Part shown: in pieces, positions 27,584 to 35,956 of the stretch
How positions within the stretch are numbered: position 1 is the stretch's first letter
Layout of the letters: each line of letters starts with the position of its first letter
DNA from: Sphingopyxis sp.
GTDB taxonomy: Bacteria > Pseudomonadota > Alphaproteobacteria > Sphingomonadales > Sphingomonadaceae
DNA: 64,000 nt
Reading direction: 5' to 3'
NCBI GenBank assembly: GCA_002733865.1
Contig: NVXM01000003.1
Coordinates: 62,001 to 126,000 of the forward strand
Position numbers and translations under genes: made by a program
The notes under the pieces: model-generated
Database searches by the model: none
Told to the model about the DNA's origin: nothing
Seen by the model: only the letters and a program-made list of their open reading frames with translations

Positions 27584-27612
27584 TTGACACTATCCATCTG
27601 ATAGGGAATGAT
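27584..27612 (+). promoter_or_regulatory. Possible promoter of the secreted protein pair
   Basis: A perfect TTGACA (27584-27589) is followed after 17 bases by AATGAT, which matches the -10 consensus at only four positions. It lies about 40 bases before the AGGAGG ribosome binding site of the next gene. Confidence 0.4.
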
Positions 27613-27652
27613 CTTTTCGGGGACAGGCCATGGCCTTGAGAGGAGGCAATGG

Positions 27653-28444
27653 ATGCCAAGACATTTTATCGCAGGTTTTTCTTTGGCAATTGTTGCAGCT
27701 ATGACCGGGGTGCCGAACGATGCTTTTGCGCAATCTGTCGATCGCTGCGAAGGAGCGAGGGCAATTCTAGGTGACTCCGGCCTGAGCGCGGAGGAAATCG
27801 GCTATTTCAAAAAAATACTGCAAAGCGCCGAATGCACGCGCCAGAAAGCCAAGGCGGCAACACCTGCTCCACAAGCGCCAGTAGCGGCTCAGCCCAAGAA
27901 GGCTGCGATGATATTACCAGAGGGTCCATTTTCCGCTGCCCAGTGCGACGCCTCGGTAACCAAGCTCGCACAATTGCAGGAAGCACGGCAGTCAGAGACG
28001 ATCGAAGGTAAACGCGAATTCGCGATCTGGTCGAGTAGCGACTGCTCGAGCAGGCGGAAAAAAGGCGCAATGAATGTGTCGCCGGACATCCAACATATGG
28101 CTGCGCGGCTGAAGGCCGATAATATCGATCTTGACCAACGGACAGAGCTGGAACGGCAAAAATGCTCACTGCTGACGGACGAAGGCAAAAAGGGAAGCTG
28201 CCTGCTCAATAGCAGGCTGGTTGCCTATTCCAAGGCAATCAACGAGGTAAACGCCAACAGCAGGAACGCGTATCAATCGGGCGTCCGAGACTATCAATCG
28301 AAACTTGCTGATGTGGAGCGGATTAAACGGGAACGCCTCGCCAAAATTGAAGCCGACAAGGCAGCCTATAACGAGTCTATCCGCAAATGGCGTGAAGGCG
28401 TTGCACTGTGCAAAAAAGGCAAGCGGGAATATTGCGCGAAATAA
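27653..28444 (+). CDS. Secreted cysteine-rich protein of unknown function
   Basis: The product has 263 residues. The N-terminal signal peptide (M-P-R-H-F ... D-A-F-A-Q, about 27 residues) predicts export. The mature part holds eight Cys residues, most of them in short C-x-x or S-x-C contexts, enough for four disulfides. An Ala/Pro/Gln linker lies near residues 75-95 and an acidic/basic helical stretch near 205-250. AGGAGG lies six bases before ATG 27653. Its stop overlaps a frame that leads into the next gene, so the two form a unit. No family is recognised. Confidence 0.65.
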   Translation: MPRHFIAGFSLAIVAAMTGVPNDAFAQSVDRCEGARAILGDSGLSAEEIGYFKKILQSAECTRQKAKAATPAPQAPVAAQPKKAAMILPEGPFSAAQCDASVTKLAQLQEARQSETIEGKREFAIWSSSDCSSRRKKGAMNVSPDIQHMAARLKADNIDLDQRTELERQKCSLLTDEGKKGSCLLNSRLVAYSKAINEVNANSRNAYQSGVRDYQSKLADVERIKRERLAKIEADKAAYNESIRKWREGVALCKKGKREYCAK

Positions 28445-28485
28445 TGCGGATCGAAATCGCCAAAAAGCAAAAAAAGGTAGGCAAA

Positions 28486-30405
28486 TTGAAAATATCCAAA
28501 TTCGTGATTGGTTTGTCTATTGGCTGGCTCGGGGTTTCAGGCGCGTTGGCGAACGAAATGAAAAACACGCCGGAATATGTTCCGGTGGCGGACGCGACCA
28601 AAAATGGAACACGCTTTGTAGCAGATATTTCATCTACCGATGGCCCGAGCATTGATATTCCAACCGGCGGTTTTATCGATTCAATCTATCTGCATGTCGA
28701 ATGGGACCGGCTGATCGGCCAACCGACGGAATTTTACGGTATGAAATGGACAATGGGAGATCGGGTGGACATTCCGACAACGGACGGCGGGATAGTACGG
28801 CAGTTTCCGCTCTCGCAGCTCGATAAATATCCCGACTTGAAGGCCCGCTTCCTGGATTTGCGACCCGTTGATTTGAAACTGTCCTTCAAATTCGGACTCG
28901 GTTTCAATGACTCGATGAACGGTCTGGTCGATATGACGGACGGACTGAAAGAGCCACATTTTTACACGGTAAAAAATAACGCAGACGGAACCAAGATTGT
29001 CTCGCGTGTGCCGCATCTGATCATTTTGGGTTCGGCGCAACAGGGCAATGACTTTATTCCATCCAGCCCTCCCGACTGGGCAAGTCTCGCAAGCTGGGAA
29101 TATGGGTTAGCCACGAAAGTCGGACAGAACACCAATCTTGCGGCCCAAAATACCTTCGAGCAGGCGACCCGGATGTCGCTGTCCAATTTGAAAGTGGAAT
29201 CAGTAGATTTGCCGAGATCTCAGATGACCGCGATTTATGATGAGTTTCAGAAACGCGAGAAGGCGCAGCGGGATAAAGCCCAAGCTGAAGCAGAAGCGAG
29301 GCACGCTGAACAAATTGCAAGTTCTGCAGAGGCGAAGCTTGCCGCTAAAATGAAGCAGATCGAGGCGCAAAAGGCGACTGATGCGAAACGGCAAACAGAG
29401 CTGACGGTTGAGCAGTCGGCTGAAGCGAAGCTGGCTGCGAAGATGAAAGCAATGCAGTCCACACAGACGGCTGCAGCGACGCCAGAAGACAATGTCGGGT
29501 CCCAACCAAGCGCCATCGAAGTTGAACGCCACCGTCAATCGGTGCTTGCAGAACGAGCAGCAGAGCGTCGTCGGGCAGAGGCAGAGCGGGAGCGACAGCG
29601 TCGTCTGGCTCAATTGAAACAGTTGCAGGAGGAAGAGCGCCAAGCGCGGCTAGCTGACCAACAAAGGAGTCGTCAGGCCCGAAGCAGCAGCTCGGGCGGA
29701 AATATGGGCGCCTGGGGTGATATTGCAAGAGCAGCACGGGTGTTTCAAGGAACGATGAATGCAGAGATCCGGAAAATGGAAAGTAATGCTGCCAGAACCC
29801 GGGCGCGGCAGGCACGTTTGAACGCTGAGGCAGCCGAGTCAAGGCGGCGTCAAGCTTCCGCAGACAGAAGACAGAGAATGGCGGAACTGGAGCGCCAGGC
29901 CAGAGCGGCCCAGGCTGCAGCTGATCGCGCCGACCGTGCAGCAAGAGCTGCTCGAGAGCAGCGCGCTCGGCAACAGGCTTCGATCAACAGCCAAACGCGC
30001 CCGTCAAGTCAGGGCGGCACCGCACGAACAAATCGGCAGGTTTCAAGTGTCAGCACCCCGCGCAGTCAGCAAACAATTACATCAGGATCAGGCAATGGTT
30101 ACAGATCCAGTTTTACATGGATGGAAAACCCTTATGGTGCATGCAACGCTGCGGCTAACAATGTCTCGTTGGAGCGAGACAATCACAATAGGTCATCGGC
30201 AGTGGCCGCATTCAAAACGGGATGCACTTTTGCCCATCGACTGAAATATAGTACGGCCAGCGTTCCGTCGAAACTACAATGCTCCATTCGGTCAGCGTTT
30301 AGACAAGATGTCGCGACGGCGCTCTCAGAGAAAGGGTTGTCAGAATATAGCGGATACGCAGATCAAGCATGGGATTTATGGCGAGCAAACCAGGGTTGCC
30401 GTTAG
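28486..30405 (+). CDS. Secreted coiled-coil protein of unknown function
   Basis: The product has about 639 residues. With TTG 28486 as start (AAGGT about eight bases upstream) it begins M-K-I-S-K-F-V-I-G and ends its signal peptide at A-L-A-N. ATG 28444 is the alternative and would put 14 lysine-rich residues in front. A globular region of about 240 residues is followed by a long Arg/Gln/Ala/Glu-rich coiled coil (about 270-540) with two copies of S-A-E-A-K-L-A-A-K-M-K. A Ser/Thr/Gln linker leads to a C-terminal domain of about 95 residues with four Cys (G-A-C, T-G-C, L-Q-C, Q-G-C-R). Function unknown; it probably works with the preceding Cys-rich protein. Confidence 0.65.
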   Translation: MKISKFVIGLSIGWLGVSGALANEMKNTPEYVPVADATKNGTRFVADISSTDGPSIDIPTGGFIDSIYLHVEWDRLIGQPTEFYGMKWTMGDRVDIPTTDGGIVRQFPLSQLDKYPDLKARFLDLRPVDLKLSFKFGLGFNDSMNGLVDMTDGLKEPHFYTVKNNADGTKIVSRVPHLIILGSAQQGNDFIPSSPPDWASLASWEYGLATKVGQNTNLAAQNTFEQATRMSLSNLKVESVDLPRSQMTAIYDEFQKREKAQRDKAQAEAEARHAEQIASSAEAKLAAKMKQIEAQKATDAKRQTELTVEQSAEAKLAAKMKAMQSTQTAAATPEDNVGSQPSAIEVERHRQSVLAERAAERRRAEAERERQRRLAQLKQLQEEERQARLADQQRSRQARSSSSGGNMGAWGDIARAARVFQGTMNAEIRKMESNAARTRARQARLNAEAAESRRRQASADRRQRMAELERQARAAQAAADRADRAARAAREQRARQQASINSQTRPSSQGGTARTNRQVSSVSTPRSQQTITSGSGNGYRSSFTWMENPYGACNAAANNVSLERDNHNRSSAVAAFKTGCTFAHRLKYSTASVPSKLQCSIRSAFRQDVATALSEKGLSEYSGYADQAWDLWRANQGCR

Positions 30406-30567
30406 CATTATGAATCGAGCGATCGTAGCGGCTTGAGGGTTGCCGACTCGCAGGCCTCAGTCTTGGACAGATGGCTGTCGATGCGGCCCGATGAACGGCG
30501 GTAGCGTATTCCTCTCGAAACGCCGCACCAACAGCGGCGCACAGCCCGTTCCACCAATCTCAAGCCT

Positions 30568-30596
30568 TGACAAATGGCCCGCAGACCTGTGTTACG
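30568..30596 (+). promoter_or_regulatory. Predicted sigma-70 promoter of aspS
   Basis: TTGACA (30568-30573) and TGTTAC (30591-30596) are separated by 17 bases. They lie about 50 bases before the aspS start and no other gene lies between. Confidence 0.55.
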
Positions 30597-30644
30597 CCTC
30601 CAATCTTTCCATTGAGGAAAGCACCCAATTTCCAAAGGTCCATC

Positions 30645-32429
30645 ATGCACGCATATCGCACCCACAATTGTTCCGCGCTCCGTTCCTCTGACGTTGGCGA
30701 GACCGTCCGCCTGTCCGGCTGGATCCATCGCAAGCGCGATCATGGCAATCTGCTGTTTGTCGACCTCCGCGACCATTTTGGCCTGACCCAGATTGTCAGC
30801 GAAACCGGCAGCGAGGCATTCAAGATGCTGGACGGCGCGCGCGTGGAATCGGTGGTCACGGTCACCGGCAAGGTCGTCGCTCGCGACGAGGAAACCGTGA
30901 ACACAAACCTGCCGACCGGCGAAGTCGAACTGGTCGCCGATACGGTCAGCATGCAGGGACCGGCAGAAGAATTGCCGATGCCGGTGTTCGGCGAGCAGGA
31001 ATATCCCGAGGATATCCGCCTGCGCTACCGCTTCCTCGATCTGCGCCGCGAGTCGGTCCACGCCAATATGATGCTGCGCTCGAAAGTCATCGCGAGTCTG
31101 CGCAAGCGGATGACCGATCAGGGCTTTACCGAGTTCCAGACGCCGATCCTGACCGCTTCGTCACCCGAAGGCGCGCGCGACTATCTGGTGCCGAGCCGCG
31201 TCCATCCCGGCAAATTCTATGCGCTGCCGCAGGCGCCGCAGATGTTCAAGCAGATGCTGATGGTCGCCGGCTTTGACCGCTATTTCCAGATTGCGCCCTG
31301 TTTTCGCGACGAGGATGCCCGGGCTGACCGCTCGCCGGGAGAGTTTTACCAGCTCGATTTCGAAATGAGCTTTGTCACCCAGGAAGATGTGTTCCAGACG
31401 CTGGAACCGGTTCTGGCGGGTGTGTTTGAAGAATTTGCCGATGGCCGCTCGGTCACGCCAGCTGGAGAATTTCCGCGCATTCCCTATAAGGAATCGATGC
31501 TGAAATATGGCAATGACAAGCCGGATCTGCGCAACCCGATCATCATCCAGGACGTCAGCGAGCATTTCAAGGGCTCCGGTTTCGGCCTGTTCGACAAGAT
31601 CACCTCGACCGGCGGCACGGTGCGCGCCTTCGTTGCACCGGAAGCGGGCAAGAACAGCCGCAAATTTTTCGACGACATGAACAACTGGGCGCGCGGCGAA
31701 GGTTTTGCCGGGCTCGGCTATATCAATATGAAGGACGGCGCGGCTGGTGGCCCGATTGCCAAGAACCATGGCGAAGAGGGCACGGCGAAATTGCTGGCCG
31801 ATCTCGGCTGTGGTCCCGATGATGGCGTCTTCTTTGCCGCCGGCAAGGAAGCCGAGGCGGCCCGGCTGGCTGGCGTCGCGCGGACTCGGGCGGCGGAGCA
31901 GCTCGACCTGATCGACAAGAATGCGTTCAAATTCTGCTGGATCGTCGACTATCCGATGTTCGAATATGACAACGAACTCAAGAAAATGGATTTTTCGCAC
32001 AACCCCTTCTCGATGCCGCAGGGTGAGCTGGAAGCGCTGGAAAACCAAGATCCGCTCGATATTCTCGCCTGGCAATATGATATTGTCTGCAACGGCATCG
32101 AACTGTCCTCCGGCGCGATCCGGAACCACCGGCCCGACATCATGTACAAGGCGTTCGAGATCGCCGGCTATACCAAGGAGCAGGTCGACACAGAATTTTC
32201 CGGCATGATCAATGCGCTGAAATATGGCGCGCCGCCGCATGGCGGGTCCGCGCCGGGTGTTGACCGGATCGTGATGATGCTGGCGAACGAGCCGAATATC
32301 CGCGAAGTCGTGCTGTTCCCGATGAATCAGAAGGCAGAAGACCTGATGATGAACGCGCCAAGCCCGGTGGCGATGAAGCAGCTGCGCGAACTGCATATCC
32401 GCGTGGTCGAGCCGCCGAAGGAAGGCTAG
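30645..32429 (+). CDS. aspS: Aspartyl-tRNA synthetase (bacterial type)
   Basis: The 594-residue product is a class II synthetase. An N-terminal OB-fold (about 1-110) with [19 protein letters not shown], a catalytic core with motif 2 [10 protein letters not shown], the bacterial GAD insertion and motif 3 G-x-D-R are visible. In alphaproteobacteria that use the amidotransferase route the enzyme may charge both tRNA-Asp and tRNA-Asn; the sequence alone does not decide this. ATG 30645 is chosen because AAAGG lies about seven bases before it. Confidence 0.97.
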   Translation: MHAYRTHNCSALRSSDVGETVRLSGWIHRKRDHGNLLFVDLRDHFGLTQIVSETGSEAFKMLDGARVESVVTVTGKVVARDEETVNTNLPTGEVELVADTVSMQGPAEELPMPVFGEQEYPEDIRLRYRFLDLRRESVHANMMLRSKVIASLRKRMTDQGFTEFQTPILTASSPEGARDYLVPSRVHPGKFYALPQAPQMFKQMLMVAGFDRYFQIAPCFRDEDARADRSPGEFYQLDFEMSFVTQEDVFQTLEPVLAGVFEEFADGRSVTPAGEFPRIPYKESMLKYGNDKPDLRNPIIIQDVSEHFKGSGFGLFDKITSTGGTVRAFVAPEAGKNSRKFFDDMNNWARGEGFAGLGYINMKDGAAGGPIAKNHGEEGTAKLLADLGCGPDDGVFFAAGKEAEAARLAGVARTRAAEQLDLIDKNAFKFCWIVDYPMFEYDNELKKMDFSHNPFSMPQGELEALENQDPLDILAWQYDIVCNGIELSSGAIRNHRPDIMYKAFEIAGYTKEQVDTEFSGMINALKYGAPPHGGSAPGVDRIVMMLANEPNIREVVLFPMNQKAEDLMMNAPSPVAMKQLRELHIRVVEPPKEG

Positions 32430-32448
32430 TCTCAACAATTCAGTCAGT

Positions 32449-32521
32449 TCCGTTCGTGTCGAGCCTGGTCAAGACACAGCGAGATCGGAAAAATCTCTCG
32501 GCTTCGCTCGAGACGAACGGA
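32449..32521. repeat. Inverted repeat between aspS and an alpha/beta hydrolase
   Basis: TCCGTTCGTGTCGAGC (32449-32464) pairs with GCTCGAGACGAACGGA (32506-32521) at 15 of 16 positions, with a 41-base loop. The sequence is like the dispersed CGTTCGTGTCGAGC elements I associate with sphingomonad intergenic regions. The right arm ends inside the GGAG ribosome binding site of the next gene. Confidence 0.65.
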
Positions 32522-32529
32522 GTTTTGAG

Positions 32530-33393
32530 ATGACCATGACCAGCCCCGCTGAACATCACCTCCCGTCCTCTCACGGCGATATCTGCTGTTTTGAATGGGG
32601 CAAAGCGGGCGAAGGCCCGTCGGTGCTGTTGCTCCATACTACCGGCTTTCATGCCCGCTGCTGGGACAAGGTGGTGGATGCGTTTCCGGGCGGAACGCAT
32701 GTCGTTGCGGTCGATCAACTGGGTCATGGGCGCAGCGCCCGACCGGAGATCAGGGACTGGGCAATGATTGCCGGAGCCACGGCGGAAGTACTCGAATCTT
32801 TTGGCACCAGCTTTGACATCGGGGTTGGCCACAGCATGGGCGGCCATTGCCTGGTGCAGGTCGCGGCTGCCTTGCCGGACGCGATCCGGAAGCTGGTGCT
32901 GGTCGACCCGGTGATCATGCCGCGCGAAGCCTATCAACAGCCCTCCGATTTCAGCGCTACCAGCGAGATGGTTGGCAAAAGGCGCAACCACTGGGACGGG
33001 CCGGACGCCATGTTTGACCGGTTCAAGGATCGCCACCCCTACAGCCTGTGGGACCCTGCAGTGCTCCGCGACTATTGCGAATATGGCCTGCTGCCCGACG
33101 GGGAAGGCGGCTTTGAACTGGCCTGTCCCCCGAAAACCGAGGCTTCCGTCTATGCGACCAGCCTGACCATCGACCCGTGGCCGCTGATCGAAAATATCGG
33201 CCAGCCAGTGAAGGTGCTGCGGGCGCCACAGCTCGCACCGGGCGAGACGTTCGACTTTGCCAGCTCGCCGACGCCGCCGACGCTGGCCAACAGATTTGCC
33301 GAAGGCAGCGATGTCTATTTGGCCGATCTGACCCATTTCATGCCAATGCAGAATCCCGGACGGATTGCAGAACTGATCATCGGCCAGAGGTAA
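32530..33393 (+). CDS. Alpha/beta hydrolase
   Basis: The product has 287 residues. It has the oxyanion-side H-T-T-G-F-H, the strand D-Q-L-G-H-G-R-S and the nucleophile elbow G-H-S-M-G-G with Ser102. A candidate catalytic His lies in L-T-H-F-M-P near the C-terminus. This is a typical epoxide-hydrolase/esterase style fold; the substrate is unknown. GGAG seven bases before ATG 32530 overlaps the right arm of an inverted repeat. It is transcribed in the same direction as aspS and may share its transcript. Confidence 0.88.
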   Translation: MTMTSPAEHHLPSSHGDICCFEWGKAGEGPSVLLLHTTGFHARCWDKVVDAFPGGTHVVAVDQLGHGRSARPEIRDWAMIAGATAEVLESFGTSFDIGVGHSMGGHCLVQVAAALPDAIRKLVLVDPVIMPREAYQQPSDFSATSEMVGKRRNHWDGPDAMFDRFKDRHPYSLWDPAVLRDYCEYGLLPDGEGGFELACPPKTEASVYATSLTIDPWPLIENIGQPVKVLRAPQLAPGETFDFASSPTPPTLANRFAEGSDVYLADLTHFMPMQNPGRIAELIIGQR

Positions 33394-33614
33394 GCGAAGC
33401 GATCGTGCGGTATATGCCGCTGCGTCATCGAACGTAAGTCCGTTGGCTACTGTCCCGCCTAGGGACTGACATGGTTAACCGATTAGCGATCGCCGTAAAC
33501 CTAATATAGACTGCCGCTTTCGGATTGAACTTGGCACTGCCTGTTCGCAAACGAAAGATGCGATGTGCGCTGTCTGCCCTGCGGTTCGACAGCCGCGCGC
33601 CAATTGGAGCGAAA

Positions 33615-34400
33615 ATGACCATAAACCTGTCCGATTATGAATCTGGCGACAAATTTGATGGCGATTATGATGATGCGCTGGAGGCCTTGCAGGACCGGCT
33701 GGCGCGCGTCCATTTCAAGCATATCATCCATGGCTGCCGCTCGATTCTGGTGTTCGAGGGCTGGGACGCCGCGGGCAAGGGCGGCGCAATCCGCCGGATG
33801 ACCGGGCAATGGGAACCGCGCTATTATGATGTCTGGCCGATCGGCGCTCCGACCAAGGAGGAGAAAGACCGCCATTTTCTCTGGCGCTTCTGGCAGAAAC
33901 TGCCGGGCAGCCGCGAAATAGGGGTATTCGATCGCAGCTGGTACGGCCGTGTGCTGGTCGAGCGGGTCGAGGGCTTTTGCGAGCCGGCGGAATGGAAGCG
34001 CGGCTATGACGAGATCAACGAATTCGAGGCGCAGCAGATCGACGGCGGTACCAATCTGGTCAAGCTGTTCTTCCACGTCACCCAGGACGAGCAGGACGCG
34101 CGGCTGGCCAAGCGGCTCGACACGCCGCACAAGCGCTGGAAGATCACCGAAGAGGATTTCCGCAACCGCAAGAAGCGCGATGTCTATCTGAAGGCTATGC
34201 ACGACATGTTCGAATATACCGACACGCGCTGGGCGCCGTGGAAGGTGATCGATGGCAACGACAAGAAGTCGGCGCGCATCGCCTCCATGACGCATGTCGC
34301 TGACACGCTGGAGGCGGCTTTGCCAAAGGATTTGCCGGAGGCAGATCCGAAGCTGGTGAAGCTCGCGGAAAAGGCTTTTGGTTATGAGGCTGAGGATTAG
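33615..34400 (+). CDS. ppk2: Polyphosphate kinase 2 family protein
   Basis: The 261-residue product is a single-domain PPK2 of the P-loop kinase fold. It has the Walker A G-W-D-A-A-G-K-G-G, the lid R-x-x-T-G and the Walker B/Asp motif F-D-R-S-W-Y-G-R. Such enzymes use polyphosphate to phosphorylate nucleotides (ADP, GDP or AMP by subclass). The subclass is not decided here. ATG 33615 follows GGAG and begins at the family's usual N-terminus. It complements ppk1 and ppx some 11 kb to the left. Confidence 0.93.
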   Translation: MTINLSDYESGDKFDGDYDDALEALQDRLARVHFKHIIHGCRSILVFEGWDAAGKGGAIRRMTGQWEPRYYDVWPIGAPTKEEKDRHFLWRFWQKLPGSREIGVFDRSWYGRVLVERVEGFCEPAEWKRGYDEINEFEAQQIDGGTNLVKLFFHVTQDEQDARLAKRLDTPHKRWKITEEDFRNRKKRDVYLKAMHDMFEYTDTRWAPWKVIDGNDKKSARIASMTHVADTLEAALPKDLPEADPKLVKLAEKAFGYEAED

Positions 34401-34457
34401 TACGGGCCAGTCCAGCTCTCAGTGAGAACCATCGCTTTTTGCAAATTTGTCAGGAGC

Positions 34458-35903
34458 TCATTCGGGAAACGTCAGGGAAGCATTAGCCGGGGCGCAGATT
34501 TCCGAGGAAACCGCTTGCGGGTGGCTAGCGAACAGCGACAAGGGCTTGGTCAGGCAATCTTGGCTGGAGAGATAGGCAGCGTGCGGTGCATCCACCAAGG
34601 TCAAAACTGCAACTGGAGTCACGGCCTGGAGCATGGCTCCCCGCTTGACCGCCGAATCATAGGGGGTTTTCGGATCCATCGTTCCTTGCAAAATAAGTAT
34701 CGGCGGCATGCTCGTTGACATCGCCAGTGGCGGCGGCGATGGATAGAGGGGAAATTGATTGTTCGCGAGGAGAGCGGGAAGCGGGCTGGTGAATCCAAGG
34801 GCGGATTTTTCTTCGACCAGGGCTTCCGCTGTCAAATCGGGCCGGCCATTAAACTCTGATCCGGAGATTATGGCCGACAGCGGGATGGAAGACGTCGCCT
34901 GCTGAAATTGGGTGATTTCGCCCCAATAGGCCTCGACGCTCGCGATTGCATTGCCGATCAATTGCTCTGCCGCCGGATCTCTTGCAGACAAGCTGCTGAT
35001 TATTGCCGGGATCCGGTTTCGGGCGACGGGCACATCCAGAAGCAAACCCAGGAATTGCCGAAGATCGCCGTTGGGAACCTGGTCAAGGCCGGGTATCTCG
35101 GCGCCCGCATCCAGGTCTTTGAGCAGAGCGCGGTATATATCGACAGCATCTGTTCCCAGACTGCACGTGCTATCTGCCGCAAATCGCTCAAGCAGGGCCA
35201 TGCCAACCCGGTCGGTCGTTTGCGAACGGTAGGATAGATCGCTTGCTGGATCAGATGGGCCCGGTGTGAGAGAATCAAGGATGAGACCGTCGATGGCGCC
35301 GTCAGCGAGTTTGGCATATTCCAGTGCAAGCGAAGTGCCATAGGAAACGCCGTAGATCAGCGTCTTCTTGTTTGAACCCAGAGTGGAAACAAGCACTTCC
35401 AGATCGCGAGCGGCATTGCGCTGGCTGAAGCTGTTTGCTCTTGGAATGTCGGCGTAAAGCGACTCGAAACAGCTGCCCCATTCTTCGCCAGCAAGCGCCA
35501 TGCCGGCAACGCTGTCCGCAGTTTCTTCAGGGCTGCATAATTTTGACGAATAGCCAGTGCCGCGATGATCCGGAACCATGATATCGTAGTTTGCGAATGT
35601 CTTTCGAAAGAAATTGATGTCCGCATAGAAGCTGGCACCTGATTCACCCGGCCCGCCTGCGATTAACCAGACCTCGCCTAGATGGTCTCCGCGTGTCGGG
35701 AATTTGCGTACGAATAATTCGACCGGCATATCTGCATGCTCGATCGTGGTTCTGATGCAGACGCTGTCGGACAGATTGCTATGCAGTCCCCGATCACTGC
35801 AGGCGACGAAATCGGATTGTGGCGACCCGCTTTCCGGAGCAGTGAAGGCCGTCAGCATCAGGAACGCCAGACCAGCGGGCAGGAATGATTGTAGAAATTT
35901 CAC
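34458..35903 (-). CDS. Exported alpha/beta hydrolase, tripeptidyl-aminopeptidase-like
   Basis: The product has about 481 residues. It begins with a signal peptide (M-K-F-L-Q-S-F ... L-T-A-F-T-A) from a GTG at 35903; a longer frame to 35960 has no ATG. G-G-P-G-E-S-G (oxyanion region), D-H-R-G-T-G-Y-S and the nucleophile motif G-V-S-Y-G-T-S are present. The C-terminal part has the Asp/His side of the triad in D-A-P-H-A-A-Y. The fold is that of the S33 peptidase family such as tripeptidyl aminopeptidases. It is directly downstream of the lytic transglycosylase on the same strand, which suggests a cell-wall or peptide-turnover role. Confidence 0.78.
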   Translation of the reverse strand: MKFLQSFLPAGLAFLMLTAFTAPESGSPQSDFVACSDRGLHSNLSDSVCIRTTIEHADMPVELFVRKFPTRGDHLGEVWLIAGGPGESGASFYADINFFRKTFANYDIMVPDHRGTGYSSKLCSPEETADSVAGMALAGEEWGSCFESLYADIPRANSFSQRNAARDLEVLVSTLGSNKKTLIYGVSYGTSLALEYAKLADGAIDGLILDSLTPGPSDPASDLSYRSQTTDRVGMALLERFAADSTCSLGTDAVDIYRALLKDLDAGAEIPGLDQVPNGDLRQFLGLLLDVPVARNRIPAIISSLSARDPAAEQLIGNAIASVEAYWGEITQFQQATSSIPLSAIISGSEFNGRPDLTAEALVEEKSALGFTSPLPALLANNQFPLYPSPPPLAMSTSMPPILILQGTMDPKTPYDSAVKRGAMLQAVTPVAVLTLVDAPHAAYLSSQDCLTKPLSLFASHPQAVSSEICAPANASLTFPE

Positions 35904-35956
35904 AGGCAACTTTTCTGATAACTTAGTTCGACGTTGATCGGCTCCGATCTGAACCC

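Noticed and set aside
31161..32438. A 425-codon antisense frame within aspS.
   Set aside because: The opposite strand encodes a clear AspRS with all class II motifs; the antisense product has no recognisable fold.
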